64,000 nt of DNA, from the NCBI GenBank assembly GCA_029168955.1, contig JAPDOI010000428.1:1-64000 (forward strand). Reading direction: 5' to 3'. The position numbers were made by a program, and so were the translations under genes. Of the stretch, positions 36,243 to 46,910 are shown in pieces. This DNA is from Aplectana chamaeleonis. Lineage: Eukaryota; Nematoda; Chromadorea; Rhabditida; Cosmocercidae. The notes under the pieces were generated by a model that saw nothing but the letters and a program-made list of their open reading frames with translations, did no database searches and was not told where the DNA came from. Within the stretch, counting starts at the first letter, position 1, and each line of letters begins with the position of its first letter.

Positions 36243-37008
36243 GGCTCATTCATAGCTGGTCGCTTCGACTTGAAGTCGAAGCGACCAACAATACTGTCGC
36301 GAACTGAAATCGCTCCGTGCCGTGACTTGAAATCGTTTCGTCCAGCGATTCCAAAACGCTGGTGCGGACGTAAATTTGCGTGAAATAGACGAAGAATTGC
36401 GGACCAAGCCACGGGAATAAAATAGGCTTTTTTATCGGCATTCCTACTTATTTTTTTGACATTTTAGCCCTTACCTTCCAGATAAAAGAGTTTTACACAG
36501 TTTTCAAACAAAAAAATGGCTCTAAAAAAATAGGTGGTGGAATTTGCTCGGACAGAAACATAAAACTGATGCTAAAGTTCCTAGTTGCTCGAAGCCGGCA
36601 TGAAATGTTATTTTTCGGTAGCTTCATTACATTTTATCATCTGTCTCATCGTGAATGTATGATAAAGACTCGTTTTTTTCTTTCATATGCCGTATTTTAT
36701 GCGAGTGAACTGTGAAGTCTGCAATTTAGCGCCACATACGCAAGATTGTGGCAAAAGATTGCGGACTGTTCGCTTCGACTAGACGAATCGCTTCCATCGT
36801 GGAAGCGACGCGATTAGTCGAAGCGACCTAACAAAATCAAGCAGGTCGCTTCGACCAGCTATAAAATACCCCAGTCGCTCGGCGATCGCGACTGAAACAG
36901 CTAACTGTTCCAAACCGTCGCGAGCCAATGCAAGATCTGTTGCCGCGATGGGTTTTGTAACTGTTGGCAGTGCCGCGACTAGTCGGAGTGACCTGCTATA
37001 AATGAGCC
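36243..37008 (+). mobile_element. MITE with GGCTCATT ends and internal GGTCGCTTCGAC palindromes
   Basis: The ends are GGCTCATTCATAGCTGGTCG and the reverse complement of TGACCTGCTATAAATGAGCC. It is flanked on both sides by TTTA (36239-36242 and 37009-37012). Several copies of GGTCGCTTCGAC or its complement lie inside. It is about 766 bp and non-coding. The TTTA flanks may be a duplication, or a worn TTAA shared with the neighbour. Confidence 0.75.
36258..36286. repeat. Perfect 14-bp stem palindrome
   Basis: GGTCGCTTCGACTT, one base, then AAGTCGAAGCGACC. A second, longer hairpin of the same motif (TTCGCTTCGACTAG against TTAGTCGAAGCGACC) spans about 36768-36828 in the same MITE. Confidence 0.9.
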
Positions 37009-37191
37009 TTTAGTGTTTCGCACTGAAACCTCGAGAACGAGATTTATCGTGAACACTGCCTTTAAGAATTACGAGACTATCCTGCGGTACCGTATACGCA
37101 AGTGTAAGCCGAAGCCAGGAATTTCTGTGCATGTCACAGTTAAAGCCCAACTTTAACCCGCACCGCACTGGCGGTGGCGCCGGAAATTTCA

Positions 37192-37348
37192 TATCCTCTG
37201 TTTTCGAGTGTGATTTAGTTCCGTTCGTCGCGTGCGTCTGCATGCGTACGCTGGGTCTCCTTCTCCCCACGATTTCTCGCTGTCTCTATCCTCGCCCTGC
37301 ACAAGCGCGCGAGGGAACAGGGTAACTCTGGCTCGGGACCAGAGGATA
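37192..37348. mobile_element. 157-bp dispersed repeat, copy 1
   Basis: Starts TATCCTCTGTTTTCGAGTG and ends GGCTCGGGACCAGAGGATA, so the ends are short inverted repeats. Internally it has CGTCGCGTGCGTCTGCATGC, TTTCTCGCTGTCTCTA and CAAGCGCGCGAGGGAACAG. It is 157 bp, the same length as the copy at 38451. Confidence 0.88.
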
Positions 37349-38450
37349 GTTTTTTCTCGTGCGTCACGCGCAGTGAGAAGTTTAATAGTCCACCGCTCCT
37401 CCCGCGCTTAGGCTTAGTGCATACTTTGTCGCGGGTGTGACTGCCGTCGCAAGTGCAACGGGGTCACCGTGGGTGTAACGGGGTCGCCGCGACAGAGAGT
37501 CCTCAGGCCCTGTGCATACTTCGTCGCATGTGCGGCTGCGTCGCCGCGACATGTCTATTCTGTAATCTAAAACGGGTTCATTTGTGCCCATGGTACGGCG
37601 CGAGGTGAGAATATTCACTCCGAGGGTCTGAGCTGCGCAAGGGAGGAGGGAAGGGGGTCTAAGCAGTAGAGAAGAGTGGAGGCGTTGAAGTAATTGGCAA
37701 AGGCGACGACGACCAGAAGTATCAAAGAAATAAATATGTTTTTAATAGAATATCAGTTCGTGATTTTTTTTTTGCAAGTCAAAAAAGAAGTGGAACACTC
37801 TACTAACTACTCCTGCCTCTTTTTAACTGATTACGCTGTGTGTGAGGTGATTTCGTTCGATTTTAGATTGGACTAGAATTCTATCTATGCAGGCTTTCAA
37901 GACTCTGATCACTGATTGTGGCTGAGTGACGTTTGATACACAGAAGAAATTCGCGATCCACGAAAAATCTTGAGCCGATGGTGAATTACATCATGATCAG
38001 CAGCAAAAAGACCCATTCTAGGCAAGATTGCGCCTACATAAATCCAGGATATTTAACTACCGATGAAGATATACGTTTCGACGTGACCTTCCACACCCTT
38101 TTGAAAATCGCCCAACAAATCTCATATCTGGGTTGACCGCCCAAATTAAGCCTCTCAGACAGTAGCAAGCCCGGAGCGCAACCGGCTCCGCCTCTCCCCG
38201 CCCAAACGCAGAGCAGTTCATATTCAAACTTGCGGTGCGTTTCGGTTGTGATTGCAACGTGCAGTGCGTTCAGGTTGCTCCCCGGGCCACATGCGTTCAC
38301 TGACGCGCGCATTTCGAAATCAGATCGCATTTTTGCATTTAGTCATCCACACCGAAAAATCAAAAAGTCCTAAATCGGAAAAAAACTAATTCGGGAGGGT
38401 TATTGGTATTTAATACGCATTTTGAGTGTTCTGAAATACGATATTCAGCT
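37349..38450. other. Intergenic, nothing clear
   Basis: Contains a GTACGGCGCGAGGTG ... GGGTCTGAGCTG block near 37587-37670 that has a related partner near 62688-62755. Short frames at 37382-37618 (minus) and 37694-38136 (plus) are unrecognised and have no splice support I can defend. Confidence 0.45.
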
Positions 38451-38607
38451 TATCCTCTGTTTCTGAGTGAAATTCATTTCCATTCGTCGCGTGCGTCTGC
38501 GCGCGTGCGCTGCGTATCATTCTCCCCTCACTTTCTCGCTGTCTCTACACTCGCTCCGCACAAGCGCGCGAGGGAACAGAATAAATTTGGCTCGGAACCA
38601 TAGGATA
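38451..38607. mobile_element. 157-bp dispersed repeat, copy 2
   Basis: Colinear with 37192-37348: same TATCCTCTG start, CGTCGCGTGCGTCTGCGCGC core and AGGATA end. A shorter relative (123 bp) is nested at 60691-60813. Confidence 0.88.
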
Positions 38608-39264
38608 CTTATCCGGTCGCTCCAATTTATGCATCTATTTCCAGTGCTTAGCGGGTTGATTCCAGTATGAAATCGCATGCAATGGAAATAAGAAGATAAT
38701 GGGTGAAGTTGTGAGGGAAGTTGTGACGGAATCAAAATTCTAAGCAGGACAAGTGTCTTAAGCTTAGGTATTTCATAATCAGCACTAGCTTAGAAAAAGG
38801 ACAATTAGGGGTCACATTAATCCAAGCAAGTTCAGTAGGGTGGGGTAATTCGGTGAATGTGTGGAAATCGCTCGATTCTTCTTTGAAAAATCGATTAGCC
38901 AAAATGGGTGCGATAGTCGATCAGCGAAGCGTGTGAAATACGTCGAGATATCGATTTTCGCAGCTGCGTTGCTAAAATCGGTTTATAGAAAGCGCCCGGG
39001 GCGCAACCTTCTACGCTGGATGATGTACTATGACGTCATCAGCCGACAGTTGCGCTCTGGGCGCTGCGTGAATCAATTTCGTCGGAAGGACACGGAGCGC
39101 AACGTACGTGGCCCGGAAATAGCCAAATTTGTCACCCTGAGCGCAACATGGACGCGGCTCCGGGTGCATTCTGGGTGGGCTCAGGGCCTGCTATCGTCTG
39201 AGCTGGCAGCAGTTCCGATAAAAAAGTTCCAACTGAACTTCAAAAAGTGGAATAGCGCCAGTTT
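38608..39264. other. Intergenic, nothing recognised
   Basis: A plus-strand frame at 38861-39325 (154 codons) is open but matches nothing I know. Near 39233-39290 a short tandem duplication (AAAAAGTGGAATAGCGCC twice) marks the broken 3' edge of the LINE that follows. Confidence 0.45.
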
Positions 39265-40960
39265 TTGTTCAAAAAAGTGGAATAGCGCCTTCTTGAGGTC
39301 CAGGGCCACTCCAACAGTGCGTTGAGGTTTTTTGGCGTTGAAGCCATCCAAAACATAGCTTACAATCTCCAGCAGCGCCGTGGTGATAGAGTGTAATTTG
39401 CCGAATCCAAGCTGGTGCTGCTGTTTGTTATTATGCTCGGCCAGCTCCTTGACGACCAGTTTCTGAGCGGCTTTGGCGATTGGTGATAAAAAGACTTATT
39501 GGCCGTTATCCCTTAGCCGTGGAGGGCGATTAACCTGGCTTGGGCAACGGGATAACGCTTGCCTCTTTCCAGTCTTGGGGTAGGATGCGCGTGCGAAAGG
39601 ATGTGATGATGACGTCAGCCAGTAATCTCACTCGGCAGTTTTTTTTTTCTTCTCAATCTGCGCGGTAGTGTGTAACAACTTACAGAGCTCTCTTACTGTC
39701 ACTGGGTTCTGTTTCCCTCTCTCAGCCTTAGTTATGAAGAAGTTCTTTCCGAGAGCAGTCGCAGCCTCTTTTCCCGATTTGAAAACACCATTTTCGGACT
39801 TGATCGTAGAATAGTTGGTGGAGGTGCTCTTGCCCGAGATCTTCTTCAGAACTTTTCAAGTTCACGCTCCATCACTCTTGAAGTTCATCTTCTCGGTAAA
39901 TTTCTCCCAACACTCCTTCCTGTGCGTGTCTAGAACTCGCTTGAACTTTCTATCCAGCTCAGCAATGGTCGGATCCAGGTGATCTGCGACTCTCTTTGCA
40001 TCCCTTGACCTTATCTTCTCCAAGATTTCCCTTTCGGCATTGGGAAAAAAGGTCTTAACTGGGCCCTGCGGGATGGCTGCTTTTGCTTCATGGCCTTGGG
40101 AATCGCATCGGTCAAGTGACGTTCTTTCTGGTGCACGTTTCCGTTCCATGGGTAGTCAGCCACATGGCAAAGTGCCACCTCCCTGAACAAGCGTCAGTCT
40201 ATAAAGCACAGATTAAGATAAGACCTTTGATGGATACCTGAATAAGGAGCGAGAGAATCAGAGAGTTCGACAAGGACAAAGACGAGGATATGATCACTGG
40301 ACAGAGTTTTAGCTGTTGATCAAGAGCAGGGGCTAGAGAGATTAGGGGATACAAGAGGGATGTCTAGACTAGAGGATCGGCCATTGACCGGGAAACGAGT
40401 GGGCTGACCATCGTCGAGAATGATCACATCGCACTACTCCGCCCATTCTTCGACGTCTTTTCCTCTAGCGTCAGTGTCAAGCGACGAGCAGAATCTATGA
40501 GCATTAAAATCGCCTGCGAAGACAACAGAGAGTTAAAGGTAGCAGTCGTACAGCTGCTTGAGTGAAGGAGTGGGGTCATAAGATTGGGGACGGGTTGTGG
40601 TAGGAGGGAAATAGATATTAAAAAGAGATATAGGTGTATTGAGAGGGAGATGGATAGGTAGGTAGTCAAGAGTACCGTCTGAGGGGTGTTTGGTATGATA
40701 TGAGGGGGTAGATTTGATAATACGAAAGTAGAAACTCCTCGGCCGAGAGATGACCTTGGAGCATGATAAGCAGTGTAGCCAGGATTGCTAGGGTGTAGAG
40801 CGGTAGCGGAAGGAGGAGACAGCTTGGTTTCCTGAGCCATAATAACATCAGTATGATGAGTGCGGGCGAAAAAAGAGAGTCATAAAGCTTGGCTCGAAGG
40901 CCTTTGAGGTTATTATGTACAATAGAGGGGGGCGGTTGGAGAATGAGGAATCAGAGTTGC
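39265..40960 (-). pseudogene. Non-LTR (LINE-type) retrotransposon fragment: endonuclease, linker and start of reverse transcriptase
   Basis: Read on the minus strand from 40960. An apurinic-type endonuclease begins with LKGLRAKLYDSL, continues DVIMAQETKLSPPS, then has NPGYTAYHAPRSSLGRGVST and the catalytic VVFAGDFNAHRFCSSLDTDA near 40520-40450. It ends with LDDGQPTRFP, SSSLDI and a SSDHILVFV block. A linker at 40149-39862 (DTHRKECWEKFTEKMNFK) follows. The reverse transcriptase then starts, with FGKLHSITTALLEIVSYVLD and RTVGVALDLKKA near 39440-39280. It stops before the catalytic YxDD region. Frameshifts and in-frame stops (for example after VEEWAE) show decay. LINEs usually lose the 5' end; here the 3' two-thirds is missing, so a later deletion or rearrangement is likely. 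Endonuclease-plus-RT layouts of this kind occur in Jockey/CR1-like clades; I cannot place it more closely. Confidence 0.88.
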
Positions 40961-41461
40961 TGGGGGCAGAGCACTGAACACAACGGAAGGAAGAGTCGTG
41001 ATGCCTCACACAACTGAGGCTCAAACAGGAGATATGCACGCACCTCTAACATCCAAAGAATTGAACACTTTTTTCATTTCAGGTAACATCCTTGCTGCAT
41101 GTGGCGCATGGGTACTTCTGAGCGAGTCGTGGTTTCCTCTCGAAGCCGACCCTTTGTTGCAGTATCATTAGGAGAGCTGCGACCAGCCAGCACCTCTCAC
41201 ACTGCCACGGCACGAGCGTAAGACATCTCGGCAGCACCAAAATGATGGAATGAAAGTCTCTTGATTGCATCCGCGCTCTAATCGAAATCACACTCTGCGG
41301 GTTTGCCGGCTACTCCGCCGCGCAATTTTCAAGGCCACGCCCCCAATCCCTCGCTCGCACCTTTGTCACTGTGCAGGAGCCTTGATTATAGCGTCGCGTC
41401 GCGCCGCGAATGAACTCTGAACGCCGCCTTACGGTGAGGACTCCTTTCGAGTCGCGTGCCA
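40961..41461. other. 5' side of the LINE remnant and unannotated spacer
   Basis: May include the worn 5' end of the LINE, but no clear ORF1 or zinc knuckles are visible. Otherwise nothing recognised. Confidence 0.4.
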
Positions 41462-41690
41462 CTGTCCGAATATTTCGGGATTTTGAACTTTTCGAATAAT
41501 TCGGGATTTTGAACTTTTCGAATGATCGATTTTTTGAATAATTCGGAATTTTGACGTTTTCGAATGTTCGACTTTCCGAATAATTCGGGATTTTGAACTT
41601 TTCAAATCATTCGGGAATTTACCTTTTTCGAATAATTCGAAGTCGACTTTTTCAATCGAATGATTCTTCGAATCATTCGATTCGGTCAAA
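41462..41690. repeat. TTCGAA-rich minisatellite, second location
   Basis: Units of ATTCGGGATTTTGAACTTTT followed by CGAATAATTCGG, the same as at 34100-34400. About six imperfect copies. Confidence 0.82.
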
Positions 41691-41739
41691 GTATAGGGAC
41701 CACACCCGAGAAGGCGTGAGCCATTATACTGTAGCGTTG

Positions 41740-41978
41740 TTCAGTCTCCATCTTAGGCGGTGAAAGTTTATATATAAGGTAAATCGACCACGGTGGACTC
41801 GAATATCCCACTATTGTAATCCGTACTTTGCAAGAGTGTGAACTTTCGGGCCACGCCTGCAGCCAGGTGTGGGCCCATACAGTGTAGCGCCCTTCAGTGT
41901 CTATCTTTTACGTTGAATGTTTGTATACAGGGTAAATCGACCACACTCGACTCACGTATCCTACTACCGTGAATCGTG
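41740..41978 (+). repeat. Two tandem copies of the GGTGAAAGTTTGT block
   Basis: Blocks around 41745-41830 and 41888-41975 share TTCAGTSTCYATCTT, AAAGTTTRTATAYARGGTAA, TCGACCACRSTGGACTC and TATCCYACTAYYGTRATCCG. A third copy is at about 33950-34060. Confidence 0.78.
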
Positions 41979-42759
41979 CAATACCCGTGCTAAGTTTTGT
42001 AAAAACGGGGAGCTTCTGGCAAATTTGGCAGAAAAGCGTCCGATGCATGTAACTTTTTTTGCACGAAGACTTTTTTGAATTCTGAAAACGCTATCATATT
42101 CACAGGTCAAATTGCTACCTAATTATGTGACTTATACGCAGAAGTTCCCTAAAATCGTTTTGTTTTTGAAGGAAATAGCTTTTGCAATCGTTTTTCAAAA
42201 ACGTCGCGCGCGGCGAAGTGCGGCGAAACTTTGAGCAGTATTTGCACAAGTAATGGAATAGCAATCTGTATATTTTCTTCATAAATTGGGTGCAGTGGAG
42301 AGAATTTCAAGGTTTATGTTAGTTGAATTTTCGAAATCCTTCATTTAAGGGTTCAGGGGTTTTGCAACAAAACTCCGACTTTTCAGGTAGTTCTCCAGCG
42401 TGTTTAATGAAGGATTTCGAAAATTTAACCAACACAAGCCTTGATATTATCCAACGTGCACCTAATTTATGAAGAAAAAATTCCATTACTCTTACAAATA
42501 CTGCGAAAAGTTTCGTCGCACTTCGCCGAGCGCGACGTTTTTGCTAAACGACCGTAAAAATAGTTTCATTCAAAAGCAAAGCGATTTTAAGGAATTTTGG
42601 CCCACAAGGCACATAGTTAGGTAGCGATTAGGTATGTGAACATGGTAGCGTTTTCAGAATTCTAAGAAGTCTTCATTAAAAAAAGCTACATTCTTCGGAC
42701 GCTTTTTTGCTAAGTTTGCGAAATGCTCCCCGTTTTTACAAAACTTAGCGAGGGTATTG
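41979..42759. repeat. Long foldback, arms about 360 bp, loop about 55 bp
   Basis: The left arm 41979-42347 pairs with the right arm 42403-42759. The outer ends are CAATACCCGTGCTAAGTTTT and AAAACTTAGCGAGGGTATTG. Further in, GTAAAAACGGGGAGC, AAAAGCGTCCGA, GAATTCTGAAAACGCTA, ATAGCTTTT-like, CGGCGAAGTGCG and CGAAATCCTTCATTTAA all find reverse partners. Identity looks high but not perfect, with indels. Transcribed, it would form a long hairpin. A solo arm lies at 31940-32222, so this is a dispersed foldback family. Confidence 0.92.
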
Positions 42760-43021
42760 TACTCCGCAAAAACCCTTAAAATTTAGTAGCTAAACTGATT
42801 TGGACACTTTAGTGAGGATCCATATGTCATGACTATCATTATGGAAACTTCTTTACTATGACTTCACCCTAAACATCCTAATTAAACTTCGTCACATGTC
42901 CTTCAGTTAAAACAGCCTTTTTTGGCCAAATCGCTATGTATATTTGAATGACACGTGAAAAACTGCTCGCGACACACAGGATGGTCCAATCGGTCTTCCT
43001 CCAAGGACCAGGGGTGCGCCC
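42760..43021. other. Spacer, nothing recognised
   Basis: Short interval between two foldbacks. No gene or repeat match seen. Confidence 0.4.
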
Positions 43022-43275
43022 GAAGAGGCACTCTGATATGGGAGGGGACTGAGAGCGCATGGCGCGCACCTTCTCGCGGATGAGTCCCTTTTATATCGAG
43101 ATGCGTTTTTCTTGGATATTCCCTGAATTATTAGCTCTCCTCAAGGGATTTTGTGTCTACTGCCGCCCAGATGATTACTATGTATTTCTCCTATTCTCTT
43201 CTCTTATCCGCGAGAAGGTGTCCACGAGAAGGTGCGCGCGCCATACAATCCCGCCCACATCGGAGTGCCTCTTTT
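43022..43275. repeat. Short foldback, arms about 60-73 bp
   Basis: AAGAGGCACTCTGATATGGG and GGCGCGCACCTTCTCGCGGA (43022-43081) find reverse partners TCCGCGAGAAGGTG and CCCACATCGGAGTGCCTCTT (43203-43275). The right arm has an extra GAGAAGGTG duplication. The loop is about 120 bp. Confidence 0.85.
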
Positions 43276-44969
43276 CCCTCCCCCAAGGACCAGACCCCCC
43301 GCCTCCACTCCTCTGGAGCTCACACCCGCGCCGAACCCTTATCGTGTCATACCTATACAGGCAATGACGGAGCAATCGCCTTGGTATAGAATATTGAACA
43401 TCAATATAATGCTAAACAACTATTAAAAAATCTAGTTACATATTCCGGTCAGAACTGAATCACTCGAGATTTATTCGAATACACAACCTTAGTTCCAAAC
43501 GTTATTTTGATACTTCTGGGGTTCTGAATATTATTTTGAATCCGACTGGTCCGAATACCGATAATCGGGAAGAAGACCAGTACTCGGAAGCTCGAAAACT
43601 TTCACAATTCACTAACTTGACAATCCCATGTTTGGTACATATGTGCGCTATTTTCAGAAGATTAGAATTCGAAAAAAAAATGAGTTTGATATTCAACAAT
43701 TCGGTGAAAAAATGAAATCGATAACATTCAGAAAAATGGATTAAAACAGAAAAAAACTGCAGAGGACCAACACGAAATGATAAGAACAAAAACAACAGTC
43801 GCAACGTCCGAAGAATGTGGTGTAAAGAGGGTTCTGGAATAATCGTCCGGAATGCTTGGGCAATTCTCGACATATTTGAAACAATTTCTCAATTTCGAGT
43901 GGATTTGTCGAGAAATCTGTCTGAATTCTCGTCAAACACTCGTTCCCCCGAATCCTCGGCAACTTCCTCCTGAATTCTGAACAAATCGGCCTGAGTTCTC
44001 GACAAATACTGCGAATCCCGAAAATCTCGTCAACTTCTATCCACTTTTTGAACAACTGCTCGATTCTCGACCGATTCTCAACAACTAGTTTTAGCTGAGC
44101 ACTTTATCTCTAAAATTAGTGGAGCAAACACCAGCAGATGTAAAGCTTCGGGCAACATGTGAATCCTCTAGTTGATAAGCTAGAAAACCACTGTGACAAG
44201 AAAACATTTGATTTTAAGTGTGTACTTATTTCATCGACAGAGCATATGTATTGCTTCCGTAATACACCAAGAATTACAACTTGAAGTTTGGCCTCTGTTG
44301 GCCGGGGTCGTCGTCTCAGGAAATCTATTACAGAGAAAGAAATTTTTGCTTCAAAAACAAAAGTTGCCTAAGCAACGTTGTCCTACAATTTGCGTAACAA
44401 TAGGCACTATACTTTGAGAATTTTAGAAATAATCTTAGTTTAGCAAACAGGAGAACCGGACTTTTCGGACGAGAATTTTTTTCTCACCAAGTTGGGCTAC
44501 CCTTTTTTTTACAAAAGGTGACAACAATCTAATGCTAAGCAAGCGAAGAAAAAAATTTAATTAGACCTCTGCATTATACAAGAAGTATTCGAAAATCGGG
44601 CTTTGATATTTGGATAGGATTTTGAGTAATCCTTGTAATCAAACATTCTTTTCGAATTTAATTAACTATAAAAAAGTCCAGCAAACTCGTTCAAAGCCAT
44701 CATTCACTTGAAACATTTGGGAAGGGTTAATCTTAAGAAGCAGTTCATCCAAAAATTCTTCAAGGTCGTTCAACTCGTTAATTCAACAACTGTCGTCAAA
44801 TGCTCTTGTCTAGTGAGCAGCTTTTCATTTCGCCATTAACAGGCAGCGGGTCGAACCCCGACCGTAGAGTTCTCCTGCTTTGCATTCATTAGCCAGTAAC
44901 CTCATCTTTTTTATCAGCGGGCGACTGCTGGACGCAATGGCCCAGTGCAATGTCGCGCTGCCCTCCTAA
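43276..44969. other. Intergenic, nothing recognised
   Basis: Open frames at 43502-43873 and 43741-44055 (minus) are short and unrecognised. Near 44848 a GGGTCGAACCCCGACC string looks like a tRNA T-arm, but the rest of a tRNA is absent. Confidence 0.45.
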
Positions 44970-45428
44970 AGGCAGCATGCACGCCCGTAAACGTAAATGA
45001 AATAACTACGGAGTCAGAATGATATAGCTCAGAACACAACGCCTACACATTTTGAAGCGTCAAAAACGACCCCGAATGACGCAACACAAGTGAAAAGTTG
45101 GCCCCGCCCCTGTATCTGCCCGCCCCTGTATTTGCGTCCTCCTCCAAAACAGCGGTGCTGGGCCATTTATACCGTCGGCGACGTTTGTGGGTGGTGCAAT
45201 AAGTGCAATAAGTTAACCACATACATCAACGATGGTGGGAATAGCACAGCGCCCCTGTTTTGGAGGAGACGGTAAATACAAGGTGCGGGCAGATACAGGG
45301 GCGGGGCCAAGCTCTTACTCATTGTGGGCCCTTTTTCACGCCTCAAAATGAGCAGGTGTTGTGTTCCGAGCTATACCATTCTAATTCCGTGGTTATCTCA
45401 ATTACGTTTACGAGCGTGTATGCTGCCT
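44970..45428 (+). mobile_element. TTAA MITE family 3, 459 bp
   Basis: Starts AGGCAGCATGCACGCCCGTA after CTAA (a worn TTAA) and ends GAGCGTGTATGCTGCCT before TTAA at 45429-45432. Internal GGGCGGGGCC and ATTTGCGTCCTCCTCC blocks have inverted partners, so it folds on itself. Related to 35392-35875 and 52811-53286. Confidence 0.9.
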
Positions 45429-45433
45429 TTAAC

Positions 45434-45752
<319 letters not shown>

Positions 45753-45884
45753 ATGTATGGTTCGCAGCCTGTCGACACGGGTACAACTTGAAATGTGCAC
45801 ATTTACGATGCGATAGTTCCTCATTTGAACAGCCATTGCCTCCACATTTATTGAACACGCTCATTGCTGTTAATTCTGACTTAA

Positions 45885-46910
45885 AGGCAGTGGTCACGAT
45901 GAAAAACGTTTACGAAAAAACTACAAAAATCAGCTTAGATTAAAAACAGCTCAAAAACTCTGAAGGTACGGCGGTGAAAAACGGGTTAGAATTAGAGTTA
46001 TTAAAGGCAGTGTTCACGGTGATTCTCGTGTCCAAGTTTTCCACTCAAAACAATGCGTTGGTAACCAAGTATTACCAAAATCACGAAGAAGCGGCGACAA
46101 ACGCACTAATTCGTCTTATTTCAGTGACAATATTCTACGGCCTGGACTAGTTGTCTGGTTGGATGAACATGTTCACGGTGGTTGTCACCGGTAAAAAATG
46201 AGACTAATCGAAAATGGAAGAATATTTCGGTCAAAACAGTATTAGTTAGGGCCCGAAGGAAAGAACGGAGCAATACAGAATAGAGAATTGCAAAAGACGG
46301 GTCCACCAGAGATTTCATTGTCACAACGAACAGTTCCAGTGTTACTTAAGAGGCGGGCTGATACTTGAGGATTTCGTGCTCTTCTGGTGCGTTTTTCTCG
46401 GTTTCTTCGTCATTTCAGTTCTACTCGGGGGCCAAACAATCGATTTAGCGATTAATCTCAAAATCGAAGATTATCGTGAACACTGCCTTTAAGACCCTAA
46501 ACTTCTAGTTCGCGCACAACTGAACAGAAAGATCACAGTCTCATGCCAAGCAGTCGGAAATCATCGTCACTCAGAGGAAGAAATAAATGCACATTTAGCT
46601 AATAAAACAGTTGAACAATGAAAGCGAGCACTTTAGTCAATGTTTTTGACTAGATGTATACATAAATCCGAGGGTTCATTGATTGAAATTTAATTTCAAG
46701 CCAGCTGATGTTCTTGATATTAGAGATCATCGATGCCGATGATGTGCGTTATGCTCGTCCACTATCAGAAGACAAGAAAGTTCAGGTTTCGAATTTGGCC
46801 CAAAACAGCGGTTTTTTTGCGATTTTTTCTTATAGGTCCTATTACTCGAGACCCAGAAAAGGGTTTAGAGAGAAAATGACGACAAGCATATTTGATCGCG
46901 ACCACTGCCT
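45885..46910 (-). mobile_element. TTAA MITE family 5, split by a nested MITE
   Basis: One end, AGGCAGTGGTCACGATGAAA, follows TTAA at 45881-45884. The other end, TTGATCGCGACCACTGCCT, precedes TCAA at 46911. Removing 46005-46488 plus one TTAA leaves about 538 bp. The result is colinear, inverted, with the intact 548-bp copy at 48636-49183. Shared blocks include AAAACTACAAAAATCAGCTT, GGCGGTGAAAAACGG, ACAGTCTCATGCC and AAAACAGCGGTTTTTT. Open frames inside (46708-47025) are shadows. Confidence 0.92.
46005..46488 (-). mobile_element. TTAA MITE family 2b, 484 bp, nested insert
   Basis: TTAA at 46001-46004 and 46489-46492. The ends are AGGCAGTGTTCACGGTGATT and GATTATCGTGAACACTGCCT. It is the uninterrupted sister of 35268-36239. 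The flanking host sequence continues across it when compared with 49040-49080. Confidence 0.94.

Larger units (their letters stand above)
34862..37061 (+). mobile_element. TTAA MITE family 2, host copy split by nested insertions
   Basis: The left end AGGCAGTGTTCACGATGAAT continues TCGCACTCGAG. The right end (37018-37061), read as reverse complement, is AGGCAGTGTTCACGATAAAT then CTCGTTCTCGAG, a match over more than 30 bp. It is followed by TTAA at 37062. The element's own sequence is 34862-35263 plus 37013-37061 (about 450 bp, normal for these MITEs). The intervening 1.75 kb is accounted for by two further elements, one of which carries a third. Confidence 0.8.

Noticed and set aside
38861..39325. 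154-codon plus-strand frame
   Set aside because: No recognisable domain, and its 3' part overlaps the antisense of the LINE remnant.
44840..44900. tRNA gene or tRNA-derived SINE suggested by GGGTCGAACCCCGACC
   Set aside because: Only a T-arm-like hairpin is present. No acceptor stem, D-arm or anticodon arm can be folded around it, and no repeat copies were seen in the window.
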